From the NCBI GenBank assembly GCA_030544235.1, contig CM060466.1, forward strand, positions 18,409,092 to 18,473,091: a stretch of DNA of 64,000 bases, written 5' to 3'. Position 1 is the stretch's first letter, and every line of letters begins with the position of its first letter. The notes beneath the pieces are model-generated. The model saw nothing but the letters and a program-made list of their open reading frames with translations. It made no database searches and had not been told where the DNA came from. Positions 1-12,362 of the stretch are shown piece by piece. The translations under genes and the position numbers were made by a program. This stretch comes from Lepturacanthus savala. Lineage: Eukaryota > Chordata > Actinopteri > Scombriformes > Trichiuridae.

Positions 1-303
1 TTGATGCTACCGCTCACAGAGTGGAATTTATCAATCATACAATTAGTGGCTTAATGTTATATTGCAAATGAATGTAACTATAACGGTCCAGCATTTAAAA
101 TATTACTCCACTACGATTACCTGTGAAATGTACTGAGTATCAAAAGCAAACATATGCAATATATAATGGCCTCTCTCAGATTGTAATTCTAATATACTAT
201 TTGATTATTACTCATACAATCACATAAGCAGCATTTAATGTTGGAAGAGTAGTTGTTCCCCTTTGTAACAGCGAATGAGGATCCTGATAAACTCAACTAA
301 ACC

Positions 304-315
304 GATGACGTCATC
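304..315. promoter_or_regulatory. palindromic cAMP response element (CRE)
   Basis: GATGACGTCATC contains the full 8-bp CRE consensus TGACGTCA (306-313). A CRE-like TGATGTCA follows at about 324, and a CArG-like CTATTTATGG at about 338. The cluster lies in a cacng2 intron, so an enhancer role is possible but unproven. Confidence 0.4.
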
Positions 316-861
316 CAACTTACTGATGTCACTGTGGCTATTTATGGGAGGCGAGTTGCGATATGGAGGCATATCACGATTTAGAACATGAGTAATACAG
401 CATGACAAAACACTCATACAAAACACACACACACATGCACTGGTTATATTCTCCTCCTAAATAAGGATTTCTGTTAAAGAATATGTTATTTTATATGGAA
501 AATATTAATATACACACACTGATACTTTTCCCCCTGTAGTTGTTTTGCCGAGTTCCCACTACCACATGTTTTTGCTGCTGGGTTCTCCCACGTGGGCGAA
601 ATGTGTGTGTGATACAAGTGTGTTTGTGTGTGTGTGTGCGTGAGAGAGACAGAGGGAGCAGATCGTTGCTGCGTGGGTAGTGTACAGTGTGTATGGGAAA
701 CACCCCACTTTGGAGCAGGAGAGTGAGCGAGTGCGTGGGTGGGAGGCTGATCGATGAGTGTGTTCACTTTGTAGCTTGTTGAGCCGCTATGTGTGTGTGC
801 GTGTCAAAGTAATAGGGGGTTGCTGCACTGTAGTTTGTGTGTATACATTAAAGTGGGTGTA

Positions 862-864
<3 letters not shown>

Positions 865-904
<40 letters not shown>
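865..904. repeat. (GT)n microsatellite
   Basis: About 20 uninterrupted GT units within a wider GT-rich block (600-905). Open frames across it are low-complexity artefacts. Confidence 0.97.
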
Positions 905-905
<1 letters not shown>

Positions 906-1134
906 CACCCGGGGAGCTCCCATGGTGGTGTCCACCCCCACCTCTATAATTCAGCCACAATTACAAGGCTCTCCTCTGCTGCAGCTAATGAAACCATAAG
1001 TCAGCCAGACACACAAGCAAACACACACCACTGCAGCAGAACCAAGCAAACAGTGGGAGAAGATGTAGGAAGGGTGGACGTGTAAAAGAGGGAATGCAAA
1101 AGAAAAGGGGATTGAAAGTAAGAGGAAGAGGCAA

Positions 1135-1137
<3 letters not shown>

Positions 1138-1189
<52 letters not shown>
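1138..1189. repeat. (GT)n microsatellite
   Basis: About 26 perfect GT units in a cacng2 intron. Confidence 0.97.
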
Positions 1190-1190
<1 letters not shown>

Positions 1191-2870
1191 AGCTGCGCCA
1201 TATGTTTGCGTATTAAAACCAGCACATGCTGACTCACATGGTACAAGCATGGGACGAGCATGACAGGATATCACACACATTGTTCAATCAGCAATTGAGC
1301 AGGTCATGATTTGTAAAACAATTAGTTGTATTTATGATATAAACTATATAATAGCAACAGTGTCATTACTCTAATCACCCTCTCTCCTAGATAATTGCTT
1401 CAGTATGTACAGTGATGATATGAATCCTCCCTCACTCACTCTTGCTTTTAAGATAGCATCAATAAACTAATAACCCTCCGCCACTACATGGTCCAACAGG
1501 GAAACATTGCAGCAATATTACTTATCGCTCACATGCAGATAATTAGCAGTGTAATGAGCGATTCCAGTGTATGCTACGTTTCAACTGCGGCCCGCGCTGA
1601 CCCTGCAAAGGATAAACGGGTTTAGATAAAGACAGATTGTCCTCATACTCCTAGAAAACCATCCTGTACGGACTGTCACCCAGCACCCTCCCAGGGCTCT
1701 GGTCGATTCTCCACAGATGGTAAAATTGACTGAAGCTGAAGTCCACATAGGGTGGGAACCCTTAACCTTGATCAGCCTGCGCCGCCTGGCCGCTCCGCTG
1801 GAGCCGGCGCTTGATAGATTGATGGAATGTGGCAAACGGGCTGCGTTTATTCAGCGCTTTTCTAGTCCGCTACCTACCACTCAGAGTGCTTTACGACACA
1901 CGCAACATGTGCCGACGTTCGTTTCATACGGTGATGGCAGTGATCCATGCAAGGTGGCAACCAATCCAAGGTGCTTTATAAATGTTTCTAATGCTCACTC
2001 ATACATTCTCATACACACATACACACACACAAGCAATTTAGGGGTTTACAGGGCCGCCCCCAGCCAAATTAGGGCCCCAAGCAGAATTTTATTTTGAGCA
2101 CCCCCCCCCCATACGCCACCACCACAAAAATGAAAGAATTGATAATCGCAACATGACATTTAGGTGGACCTTTATTTGGGGATAACAAAAATGAACATTT
2201 TTCAACATTACTTCATCATGTGACAGCTGCTGTGGCAGTAAGAGTTCACGCTTATAATCTAATAACTCATAACTTATCATAGCCAGGTGACTCAAGTGTT
2301 TTTGTGCCATTGATCAGTGGAGGGACGTTCTGATGAGCTTCAATTTTTTAAAGAGGTTTGCTCACCAGAGTCAATTGTAACAGGCCTACTTATGTTTTTT
2401 ACAGTTTGCACTTAGGTTCTATATTCATGCATTTGCTTTTTGTTGCTGCAGTGCTTTACATTTTTTAATTATCCATCAAATCAAGGATTTGAAGCCGAAA
2501 ACCTAACCTTATATTGATGGTATAGAATAAACCTGAGCCAACATATGACACCAACTGGTCAATGAACTACTCATCTTGCTCCCGACTCATATTGTCACTC
2601 GGTCATCTCTTCATCCTCATCCAACAACCTGTCGGTGAATCTGACTGCTAATTGGTCAGAGGCTGAGTACTGTCGGTCATTGTGGCGATGTGTGCGGTAC
2701 CATGTCAGATTACACATCTCTTTTATTCTCTCTCCTGCCTTGGGCTGATTCAGTACACACCTCTAGGCAGCCACATCATTTTCGTATTTGCAGAAAATGC
2801 ATCCCCTTGTGTAAAATGGGGGCCCCTCATGGGCCATGGGGCCCTACGTGTGTGCTGCATTTAGGGAGGG

Positions 2871-2998
2871 TGGTGCTGGGGGTTCAGTATCTTGCCAAAG
2901 GACACATCGTAGTGCAGACCAGAGGAGTCGGGGATCAAACCCCTGACTTTCCGATTATTAGACGTCCTGCTCTAGCTCAGCCACGTCTCTTTTAGTTG
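2871..2998. repeat. fragment of an interspersed teleost repeat
   Basis: The segment running from a 'cttgccaaaggacac' phrase, through 'ggggatcaaacccc', to 'ctcagccacgtct' resembles the tail of a repeat common in fish genomes. That repeat has tRNA-like 'gggattcgaacc' and 'gagccac' phrases. Family not assigned; recognition is by memory of similar text. Confidence 0.45.
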
Positions 2999-3436
2999 GG
3001 AGAAGGCAGCAGAGACATTTAGAGGACAACAAGCAGCCAATCGAGGGTCTTTATGATACAGAACTATGATTTATTGGAGATTTATCAAGACTTCAGGTGA
3101 TTTCATGGAAAAGGGAGGGGAGATAGATTTATTGGTGCAATAACAGTGCTCTGTAGAGCAGATGATTGTGAAATGTTTGCCTGTCTGAGATGCTGTTCTA
3201 AAAGGACAAACACCTTCAGGATCATGTCTTCAGGAAGGGGTGCAGACCCTCCACAGCTCCCAAGGAGAGAGGAAAAATCACTAGAATAAAAAACACACTA
3301 TGAGAAAATCAGACAACCTTGTTGCTACGTAAAATCACAGCATCAGCAAAAAGGTGCAATATGTGGTCCTTAAAAGATTATGACTCACCTATAGGTCTTT
3401 TTAACAGCAGCCATATTTACATGAAATAGTGGGTAT

Positions 3437-3560
3437 TTATTAACCCTCATGTTGTGTTCAGTTCATGTTCATCAATTTGTTGTTTCCTGTCAAATTTGAC
3501 TGTTTCATTAAGACTCATAAACCTCTTGTGTTAGATTTTTAATCAACATAACATCTTGTG
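3437..3560. repeat. possible TTAACCCTC-type MITE end
   Basis: TTAACCCTCATGTTGTGTTC followed by a 'gtcaaatttgac' phrase resembles the left end of a widespread teleost TTAA-flanked MITE. A matching right end was not identified, so it may be a truncated copy. Confidence 0.35.
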
Positions 3561-5149
3561 AAAATTACAAGTTTTGAACTTCTATTTGTTATTTATGGCC
3601 TGAATCTGTCATTGTCATACATCTTGAATTTGAGTTTAAAAAAAAAAAATTCTGGATTATTTTGACTATAAAAAATAATCAGATGAAACATAGTCCACTG
3701 TTTATCACAGACTACTTAAAGTTACCAAAGACATTTGCTTTGTGTGTGTATGTGTGTGTCCTCTGACTGATTAATATCTTCCAGTTGTTTATGAGAACCT
3801 TCAACAGGTGTTGTTGCCAGTTTTCAGAGAACCTAAGGGAGGGATGTGTGTGTGTCTGTTTGTGTTCTGACAAATATACATGTACCTGAGTTCAATTTCT
3901 TACATTAATTCTGATTTCCCTCATTCATTTTTAATGATCGGTTATTGTTGGGAACCGGGAACACCAAGAGTGTACAAAAGCTGAATAAAACACAAAATTG
4001 TACCTGAATTAATCCAATTTATTTTGTATGCTGAAATCCTCTTTGTGGACAAAGTCATGGGATTTTAGGTGAATCTGATCAAATTAATCACATTTGTCAG
4101 AAAGTTTAAAATGGTCAATGAGCCAACATGTACAATAACAACATCCTGAACCAGTGTCATAGGTACTAGTTCATATCAATAATCCGGACATGAAAAAAAA
4201 TCTATTATTCGTTGCTCGGTGACATGAAGATGGCATCAAGATGTTCAAGATAAACACACACTCTTAAGGTTTGTGTAAAACTGTATTTACTGAGAGAAAA
4301 AATATATAGCTTGCAGTTGACATGAACCAGGGGGAGAAGAAAATACAACCTTACAACCGATTCAAAGACACCTTAGCCACCTTGCTGCAGTCAGAGGTTC
4401 AATCCCCACGGCGACGTCAAGCAGCCCGCAACGAAAAAAAAACTGAAAAGACGTCTCCTCACACGGCTGTTGCTGCTGAAGCTCACTCTCAGCTCACCTC
4501 TCTCCCTCTCTGAGCCTTGATGTGCTCGGTGGCAGGGTGCGCCTGGAGGCCAACGCATTTGGTTAAAAATTCTCCCTTTTAAACTCTCTGCCTTCTGCTT
4601 AAAGCGCAAGCACAGAGAGGAACGAGGAGGAGGAGGAGGGGGGGTAAAGAGATCGCTCGAGGCAAAGCAGCTTCACAGAGAAGCGAAGGCCCCGCAGTCG
4701 CCTCTTTTACTTCTCCTGCTTTCATTTCTTTTTCTGCCATATTATTTTATTTTCGTTTTCCCTTTTATCGCTTTATCCCCCTGTATTTTGTCAATTTCAG
4801 CTTCCCACAGTTACCTTTTTTTTGTTGTTTTGTCGTATTGAAAGTCCTGACATCCAGGCCAGTCACTTTTAGCTACTTTAACCTAATGCAATCCCTTATT
4901 GAGGATTTATTTCAACTGAAGCATAGTCTAACATAAATGAGCACCTACCGTAGCACTTGACAATAGAAATCTTCAAACCACAATTGTGAGTAGGTTTTTT
5001 GGGAGGTTGGATTTTTTTGTAATTTCCATTATTACAGAAGTCAGTGTGATCCTGTATTTGTTTTGTTTTTTTTCACCTCATGCACCAAGAAGCTCTGCTC
5101 ACAACCATGTATCCTCATTACCAAAAACTGTGGCAAACCAACTCACACA

Positions 5150-5787
5150 TGATGTTAAAAGTAATAAATTAAGTAATAAAGTAATAAATGACTGTAATGC
5201 ATTGATTTCAGCTGAAACACAGTAATGTAAGGCATTACAGAAAAAAATGGTAATATTTTACTCAGTACAAATGTCAGTAACGTGGATTACAATGCATTTT
5301 TAACCTGGAACGAAGTCGTTTTTTTTTGGTTTTGTTTGTTTTTCTTCAACGAAGTAGCTAAAATCTCCGCAAGACCAGCTGCAGTGAAATGTCTGCGCAA
5401 AAAATGCTTCATTTCCTTTTCCTTTTGGCTCGTCCACATGGGGATGAGTGAACCTGCAGAAAAGTTGGATAGCACATTCTCTAGATCAGGGGTCTCCAAC
5501 CCTGGTCCTGGAGATCTACAGTGGGTGCAGGAACACACCTGATTCTACTAACGAAGTTCCATAGCAAGTGCCCTAATGGTTGATTAGTAGAATCAGGTGT
5601 GTAACTGCTTGGTTGAAACAAAAACCTGCACCCACAGTAGATCAAGAGAGTAACTTAAAAAATAATGCAGTAGTTTAATGCCTTACATTTTGAATACAGT
5701 AATATTGTAATGTAATGAATTACCTTTAAGTCACAGTAACAAGTAATATAAAACATTACAGTTTTGAAGTAACTTGCACAACACTGT
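5150..5787. repeat. DNA-transposon remnant of the CAGTGTTG/GTAACTT family, with nested insertion
   Basis: Repeated phrases of the type 'gtaatgtaaggcattaca', 'agtaacttgcacaacactg' flank a central hAT-like MITE (5486-5648). The right end (CAACACTG) is the complement of CAGTGTTG, which starts another copy at 47439. The family is a familiar background repeat in fish; classification not attempted. Confidence 0.55.
5486..5648. mobile_element. hAT-like MITE with internal palindrome
   Basis: It begins CAGGGGTCTCCAACCCTGGT, a typical terminal sequence of fish hAT-type MITEs. Internally, ACACACCTGATTCTACTAA is mirrored by TTAGTAGAATCAGGTGTGT 40 bases later, so the transcript would fold into a long hairpin. 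The right terminus is decayed. Confidence 0.6.
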
Positions 5788-6412
5788 CTAGCAAGCTACT
5801 GCTGATAAAATCTGTCTGGGTCATTTATCAATTCAGTTGACAAAATCAGATGTTAAATGAGAAGTCTACTGCTTTTCTGTTTCTGCTTCTCTTTGTCATG
5901 AAGTACGTTTTTGAAACTATCTTTTAACAAAATGAAGGATTAAGGATTAATCAGACATCTGGATCTGAAGTCATCAAAAGCAAAACTGAGGAAATTACTC
6001 TCCATCTATAAGTTCTCTGAAAACAAAAATGTGACCGACAGATTAAAGGCGTAAATCAAGAGTCTCGCCCCTGGTGTAGCAAATATGATTTACTATCAAT
6101 TTTGAGTGTTGTATACTCCAATACAATTGTATTGTCATTGAAAAGTGGGCAAAGGGTGACAGGTGCAGCAACAGTCACTAAGGTGTTTGGGGCTTAGCAA
6201 ACGGTCAATAAAAATTTGATTATAAAACACAACCTTACTGGCATGAATGATGTGCTGCCCCCGGTGGTACGAGCCCTGTGTTCGTCTCTCAATATAAAAG
6301 AGAAGCTCAGCCAGCAGTAGTGTATTCACCTCTAGTGAGTGATAAATCAAGTGTAGTACAGGTGTATGTGCAGGACAGGAGGCCTTTCCGCTTACTCTGG
6401 GAAAAAAACGAG

Positions 6413-6415
<3 letters not shown>

Positions 6416-6469
<54 letters not shown>
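6416..6469. repeat. (GT)n microsatellite
   Basis: About 27 perfect GT units in a cacng2 intron. Confidence 0.97.
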
Positions 6470-6476
<7 letters not shown>

Positions 6477-6854
6477 ACAGTATGTGCCTGGTATGAGAAG
6501 CTTTCCACCTTGAAGACAATTTGCCCTGACAGCACGTCAATGAAGAAGTGGAGATGGGGTTAAAACAAATAGGATGGAGGAGGAGAAGTGAGGGGGGGAA
6601 CTTGGTGCAAAGCCAACTCTGAGGTCACCTTAATATTTGATCTGCTTCAGTAAATGGAACCATCACAGTACAGCCTTACTGAGGCCAGACAGCAAGGGAG
6701 AGGGGCAAGGAAAAAGAAAATTAAGTGAGAAAAGGATTTTTGATATATTTTGATATTTGGGATCCCATTTCTCTTAGTTGCATGGTTTATCTTGTCAGAT
6801 TCAGATTTTGTTTTTTTGTTTTTTTTACGGTTTCAATTATTTTTTTATTTATGG

Positions 6855-6935
6855 TTTCAGATTTTGCCTTTTCAGTTTCAGACTTCTGACCCTGATCCAG
6901 GGGGGTGAAACTGAAAAAACTGAAACTGAAAGGGG
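6855..6935. repeat. inverted repeat of 'CAGTTTCAG' motifs
   Basis: CCTTTTCAGTTTCAG on the left is complementary, with one base of difference, to CTGAAACTGAAAGG on the right; an extra 'gaaactgaaaaa' copy lies between. This is probably a MITE remnant. Confidence 0.45.
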
Positions 6936-8027
6936 TGTGGAATCATGACAGACAGCTTAAGTAAAAGGCTACAGACCCGCCCCTATCATGTTTCCTTCAG
7001 GGAATGTAGGATTTGAAAAAACAGCTTTCAGTGAAAAACCTTCATTTTCATATTTGAAGTAGAACACATTTGACCCAATATTAGCTCCATAGACAGATTT
7101 GCATAGCCAGTTTGGGTGATATGTACCTTTTTAACAGGTTTGCCTTCATTTTCTTTTCTAAATATAATAATCTCTAAAATAATTTCCATAGTTAATAATA
7201 ATACTAGTTTACTTTTACTGATGAATTTTATGCTAAATGAGAAAAAAAGGAACTTGAAAGAGGTTGTAGTTGTATTTGAAAAAAAAAAAGTTGACTGCGA
7301 CATTGGCTGCTTCACGTCCTACACTGAGCTCCATGACCACTGCAGTACCGTAACAAGAGCGAGGCCGATCAGCAAATCAGCCTCGCAGAGGGCAAACAAA
7401 CCACTGATGGACAAACTGATAGGAGGCAGAAAGAGACGGACAGTTACAGAGATGGAGCGATAGGGTGATGGAGAGGCATCTGGTAGAGGGAGATGCTGCC
7501 TAATAAAGGAGAGATCTGCAACACAGATATACAAAGACAAGTTTTTAAGTATCTGAATGTCTTCAACCCTCAACGCAATCTTTGCTTGTCATTATCCATT
7601 AGTGTCATTTCCAGCTGGCAGTCAAACTGCAGGAAGCAACAGAAGATACTTTTCCTTTTTTTTTTTTGGTCATATCATCTCCATTTTTGGGTTTGAGAAG
7701 ACAAAATATCACCTGAAGAGCTCCCATGGAAACATTTAAAAGAGTGACTTTTTCTATATCACATGAATAAATAAAAACAAAGAGTGAGTGTTCACAGCGA
7801 TGGAGAGTGGTGGAGATGTCAAATCGATTCACGCGGGTATAAACTTCATTCCCTGGCTACCTGCAGTTAGATAATAAAAAATGTATGGTATGCTTAGAAA
7901 AAAGTAAATTATAAATACCCACCACTGATACTTACACTGAATAGTACATACAGTATAAAGTTTAAAATGTATCCATCATTTGTTCATTTGGCTGTCTTGC
8001 TACATCCATGTATAAGCATTTATTACG

Positions 8028-8578
8028 GTTGCAAAACTCTGGGAAAGTTGGAAACTTTCCATGGGAATTAACAGGTATATAGAATGAATTAAACATTTAT
8101 AGAATTGGAAGGTTCGTCATTAACAGGACACTTAAATATAGTTGTGGCACAATCTTGTTTAAAACAACCAGATTTAAACGGACGGTTCAATATTTTTGAA
8201 AATGTACCCCTCCTTATGATGCCCATAGTCATAACAATAGATGCTTTATCTTTTTTGTCGATATCATCTGTTTCCAGACCAGTGGAGCAGAGCCAAGATC
8301 TGCTCAGCTACTGCAAAGCTAATGGTATTTTTTGGTTTCCCTCATAAAACTCAATATACACAATCCACGTTTTGATAATATTATGCTGTAAATATATTTT
8401 ATCTATAATGGTATTAATGTTTAACTTGCACATATTTAAAAATATATATATATATATATTTATACAGTAGCTAACTAGATGGTAAGTTAGGAGCTAAATG
8501 TTGAATATTTCCAAATTTCCCAAAGTTCCCATGGAAAGTTTCTGGAAATTCACAGGAAATTTCCCGCCCCTTTGCAAC
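8028..8578. mobile_element. non-autonomous DNA transposon with terminal inverted repeats
   Basis: The left end GTTGCAAAACTCTGGGAAAG and following 'GAAACTTTCCATGGGAA' are mirrored at the right end ('TTCCCATGGAAAGTTTC' to 'TTTGCAAC'), about 550 bp apart. No transposase was found. It ends about 87 bp before the cacng2 exon acceptor. Confidence 0.65.
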
Positions 8579-8664
8579 TCTAGTAATGATGATAATGATG
8601 TAACCACCTTTAGCATCTGTCCAGTGTTGGTGATGACAGTCTTGTCCTCTGTGTTGGTCTCCAG

Positions 8665-8805
8665 GCGCGGTCCGAGCCTCCAGTATCTTCCCCATCCTGA
8701 GTGTGATCCTGCTCTTCATGGGGGGGCTGTGCATCGCTGCCAGTGAATTCTACAAGTCACGCCACAACATTATCCTCAGCGCCGGCATCCTCTTCGTCTC
8801 CGCAG
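8665..8805 (+). CDS. cacng2: cacng2 internal coding exon (TM2 to start of TM3)
   Basis: A 141-nt exon between a CCAG acceptor and a GTAAA donor. It begins with the last two bases of a split codon, reads AVRASSIFPILSVILL onward through SEFYKSRHNIILSAG, and ends one base into a Gly codon (phase 1). The length and phases match the penultimate exon of vertebrate CACNG2 as I recall it. The acceptor lies only about 87 bp downstream of a terminal-inverted-repeat element. Confidence 0.95.
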
Positions 8806-11800
8806 GTAAAAAGAATGTCCACCATATTTTGGAATCAGCATATCATCACCCCGTTAAAATAATGGCCTGAGTCATTTTTTGTCGAAAGTTTGTTTTTGGC
8901 CTGGTAGAATCTGGTAGAATCACCTTAATCCTGAGTTGAAAGGATCATACTCTATACGCCCTATACTACAATGGTAATTTGACTAAGGACATTTTATTTT
9001 TTTTTATTTTTTTGCCCAAGTCAGGATAAAAACCTTTGACTTGATGGCAGCGGTTTCAAGAAGAAAGGATCTATTGTACAAAAGAAGCTCTAAACATGAT
9101 TCTTGAAGTAAATTATACTGATGAGTGAGAAACGCTTGCGGCTATAATGCTTTATAGTGTAGTTTAGACTAAATTTCTAAAGTTATACTTTAATAATAAT
9201 TGAATATAAAGTATTGTGCATATCAATAAATTCAATAAATATGTAGCTAAATATATGTGCCATCACTTTATTGAAAATTTGCTACATCTCAGGTTTTAAA
9301 AAGTCATCAAAACTGGATGCTGGAGAGGAGTTTGGACGTTTAATAAAAAACCTGGGGAAGTGACGAAAAAGGGAACTGCCCCCTGAACAATTTGATTTGC
9401 CTGACATTTGTTTAATTCAACTCCAGCCAATGTAAGATTTAGGTTTGCACAATGGAATAAAAGGACAGTTTAAGCCAGGTTTAAAATTGCCTAAAGTCAC
9501 ACTAGAACCTTCAAAAAGTTCTAGTGTAAAACCTTCAAATTGTTTGAGTCACTTCATTCTTTAATGTTACATAAGTGACACACAACGTTATATGTATGTC
9601 CACAGTCATCCACTGTCAAGGCAATATTTATTGAAATAGAATGCAGAAACGAATCAAGAGGTGAAAAGTGAAAACAGGCGACAGCGCTGTATCGGAAGAA
9701 ATCAGAAACAGACACAGATTGTTCCTGTTGTGGAGCTGCTGAAAAGAGAAAATGTCCTGTCTTGTAGGCTGGTGGTGCTCATTGGCCACCGGGTTATGTG
9801 ATGTGATGCGTGGCGTGTGACGTGTGTGTGTAGCGTACAACAATCGCCTCCGGATGAAACTAGGGAGAAAAAGATAGTGCAGGTTGCCATGGCCTACTGT
9901 GCTGCACTAGATAACTAGTTCCCCTCCAAGTCAGAAGTGAGACATGCAGTTCTCTCTGTTTTCTCTCTCTCTCTTTCACACTGTCTGTGTCTGTCTCTCT
10001 CGTCCTGTTGCTAGGCTAAGAGGAGGCCACTGGGATTACACTCTAAAAATAAGGTGTCCCTGATACTCTTCATGCTCTGATCCATCTCAATCAGGCCCTC
10101 GCAGTCCTCACACCTCACCCCGGTCTGCTTTCCTGTCTCTTTATACAACATTTATCTGCATATTTGTCTTTCCGTGCATGTCTGCCCGTCCGTGTGCCTA
10201 TTTCTGGCTCCGTTCGGTGATGGTGTATGACAAGTACAACAGATGATTAAAATAGAGGAAGGGGGGGAAAAAGAGAGAAAAAGGTGAGACGGATGAGAGA
10301 TATTTATTTGAACACCCTTGCAGGTAGGAGAGTCTGGAGAGGATGAACAACAGATACAGATAGAGATTCTGGCGTAAAAGAACGTAAGAAATGCATGGAG
10401 GAAATGTAAGGACGGATCTGCCCCAGTTTGGATCTCAAAAAGAGAGAGTGAGCTATGTGAAAAACAGAAAAAGAGAGAGAGAGAGACTGTTGGCTGTCAC
10501 TAGCCACAGCTGAACTCTCTGCTTTTGGAAACATGCGGTCTGTAAACTAGAACAGATTCTGTTGACGTTACTGCTGTTGACACGCAAATCTAATAAGTTA
10601 TTGATTCATTTGAAGCAGATTTCGGTTCTCCGTCACCGTTCTCGATCAGCTGTCTTCGTCTAGTCTGTGAACGGCAGCGATTTGGCCGCTTGACTCTGTG
10701 GCAGCAAGAGGAACTCGTGTGCATTCGTGATGTCTCACAACCTTTTTGTTCAAACAACAGCAACGAATCAAAATTTGATTTACAGGATACAAAAGAGGAG
10801 AAAAGGAGCAAATCATTAACCGAGAAGGTTGTTTTATTTTTAAATAACCTTTTTCATTAATCGGACACACTGACTCTGTGTCATTCCGCACGGTGAAGCT
10901 CAAACATCAAACTGAAGGGACTAAGGGAATAAGAAAAGGACGTATTTTGAGAGGAGAGGGACCTTAAAAATGACAAACCAGAACTATAGGGGTTAATTAC
11001 TGTACAAAATACAGTAATTTATTATAGAGGATTTGTGAAAATGTCATTGTTTGATGTTAATAAAAAATATTAAATATGATGCATACATTCTAATGTAGCA
11101 TTTTAACAAGCATTTGACTAGTCAAAGTAGAAAAAGCAAAGATGGAAGAAGTGTCCTGTAACGTAAAGTCTTTAACCCTCTATTCTATAATATATTATAT
11201 AGATGGTTTGAATGTTTTTATTACTTAAAATGGCCTAAATAATAGATATATTTAAGAAATATAAAAAGTTGTACACATACTCTCAGTATAGTTTCATGCT
11301 ATGTAAGTCAATGGGACTCCGTTAGGTTGTATGCAGTAGGAATGTCCATGAACAGGATATCCTGATCATGTGACCTCATAAATTATATGACCTTCAAAAA
11401 TGAAAGCACCTGTTTCACAACTAGCTGTAAAAACAGATTTTCATATCACAGCTTTTTAGAAAAATGAAGATTAGTTAATTGTTGTCATATGGCAACACTA
11501 TGTAATAGAAGGTTAATTAAACCTTTTTCTGCAAAGACAAGTGAAAATGTATGAAGATGTGTGGTTCAATGAAAAACTGGCCGAATAAAAATACCCAATA
11601 CATCGATGAGATTCTCATGTGAACTAACCATGGTTATAACTGAGTGGATCTTACGTATTTACTGTGCATTTCTTTAAGCTGACAAGGACAGTGGCTGTGA
11701 TAGCTTTGGTTGTTTGTTGTGTGGGCCTGTTTGAATAAGAAAGATTGGCTGCATTCTCGCTTTGATCTAATCTCCCACTCTTTTCCTGTCCCAGGCCTCA

Positions 11801-12327
11801 GCAACATTATAGGAATCATCGTGTACATATCCGCCAATTCTGGGGACCCTTCCAAGAGCGACTCCAAGAAGAACAGCTACTCCTACGGCTGGTCCTTCTA
11901 CTTCGGCGCCCTCTCCTTCATCATGGCCGAAATGGTGGGCGTGCTGGCCGTGCACATGTTCATCGACCGCCACCGGGAGTTGCGCGTGGGGGCGCGGGCC
12001 GCCGACTACCTCCAAGGCGCGGCCATCACGCGCATCCCCAGCTACCGCTACCGCTACCGCCGCCGCTCACGCTCCTCATCCCGCTCCACAGACCCCTCGC
12101 ACTCCCGCGAGGCGTCGCCGGTGGGGCTGAAAGCCTTCGGGGCGCTGCCGTCCACGGAGCTGTCCATGTACACACTGCCCAAGGGCCAGACGGGCACGCC
12201 GACGGCCACCTATAACTCCACGGAGAGGGACCACAACTTCCTGCAGGTCCACAACTGCATCCAGAAGGACCTGAAAGACTCGGGCGGCCACAGCAACACC
12301 GCCAACCGACGCACCACGCCCGTATGA
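8665..12327 (+). CDS. cacng2: cacng2 (stargazin, TARP gamma-2), 3' part of gene
   Basis: The last two coding exons (8665-8805 and 11795-12327) join in frame to give about 223 residues of a voltage-dependent calcium channel gamma subunit / TARP. In the family, this protein escorts AMPA receptors to synapses and modulates their gating. Seen in the sequence: three hydrophobic segments corresponding to TM2 (starting ILSVILLFMGG), TM3 (NIILSAGILFVSAG) and TM4 (FGALSFIMAEMVGVL). They are followed by a cytoplasmic tail with an Arg/Ser-rich stretch (RYRYRRRSRSSSRS) and a C-terminal RRTTPV, the PDZ ligand used by stargazin to bind PSD-95. The tail wording (IPSYRYRY, HNCIQKD, NTANRRTTPV) points to gamma-2 rather than gamma-3, -4 or -8. 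Exons 1 and 2, encoding TM1 and the extracellular loop, were not found in bases 1-8664 and probably lie upstream. Whether this is the a or b teleost duplicate cannot be told. Confidence 0.95.
8806..11794 (+). other. cacng2 intron between the last two coding exons
   Basis: Bounded by GTAAAA and the CCCAG acceptor. It holds a TTAA-flanked MITE (11172-11516) and otherwise AT-rich unique sequence with no exon recognised on either strand. Confidence 0.8.
11172..11516 (-). mobile_element. piggyBac-like MITE (TTAA-flanked), copy 1
   Basis: Flanked by TTAA on both sides with inverted ends TTAACCCTCTATT and AATAGAAGGTTAA, 345 bp. In reverse complement its start (TTAACCTTCTATTACATAGT, then GTTGCCATATGACAAC) aligns with the copy at 37252-37721. 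The TTAA target points to a piggyBac-type transposase supplied in trans. Confidence 0.7.
11795..12327 (+). CDS. cacng2: cacng2 last coding exon (TM3 end, TM4, cytoplasmic tail)
   Basis: This 533-nt terminal exon follows a polypyrimidine tract and CCCAG acceptor and reads LSNIIGIIVYISANSGDPSK onward to TTPV and a TGA stop. It is markedly GC-rich at third codon positions compared with the AT-rich introns. The open frame extends upstream to 11710 only by chance; the true 5' boundary is the acceptor. The Ser-rich segment (SRSSSRSTDPSHSREASP) corresponds to the region phosphorylated in mammalian stargazin. Thr within RRTTPV is the known PKA-regulated residue of the PDZ ligand. Confidence 0.96.
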
Positions 12328-12359
12328 AACTGACAGAAACCTCAGACACTAAAATAAAA

Positions 12360-12362
<3 letters not shown>

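Larger units (their letters stand above)
1..8664 (+). other. intron of cacng2 (no exon recognised)
   Basis: No coding exon was recognised here on either strand. I looked specifically for the CACNG2 exon encoding the end of the extracellular loop and did not find it. The stretch holds three GT microsatellites, fragments of several DNA-transposon families (entered separately), a palindromic CRE at 304-315, and otherwise AT-rich unique sequence. Confidence 0.6.

Noticed and set aside
861..1280. Open frames of alternating Cys/Val or His/Thr residues here and at 6135-6563, 21799-22143 and 39142-39569
   Set aside because: They are translations of GT/CA microsatellites with no non-repetitive protein content.
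11710..11794. Upstream extension of the cacng2 last-exon frame to an ATG at 11710
   Set aside because: A clear polypyrimidine tract and CAG acceptor at 11794 and the family alignment show this part is intron.
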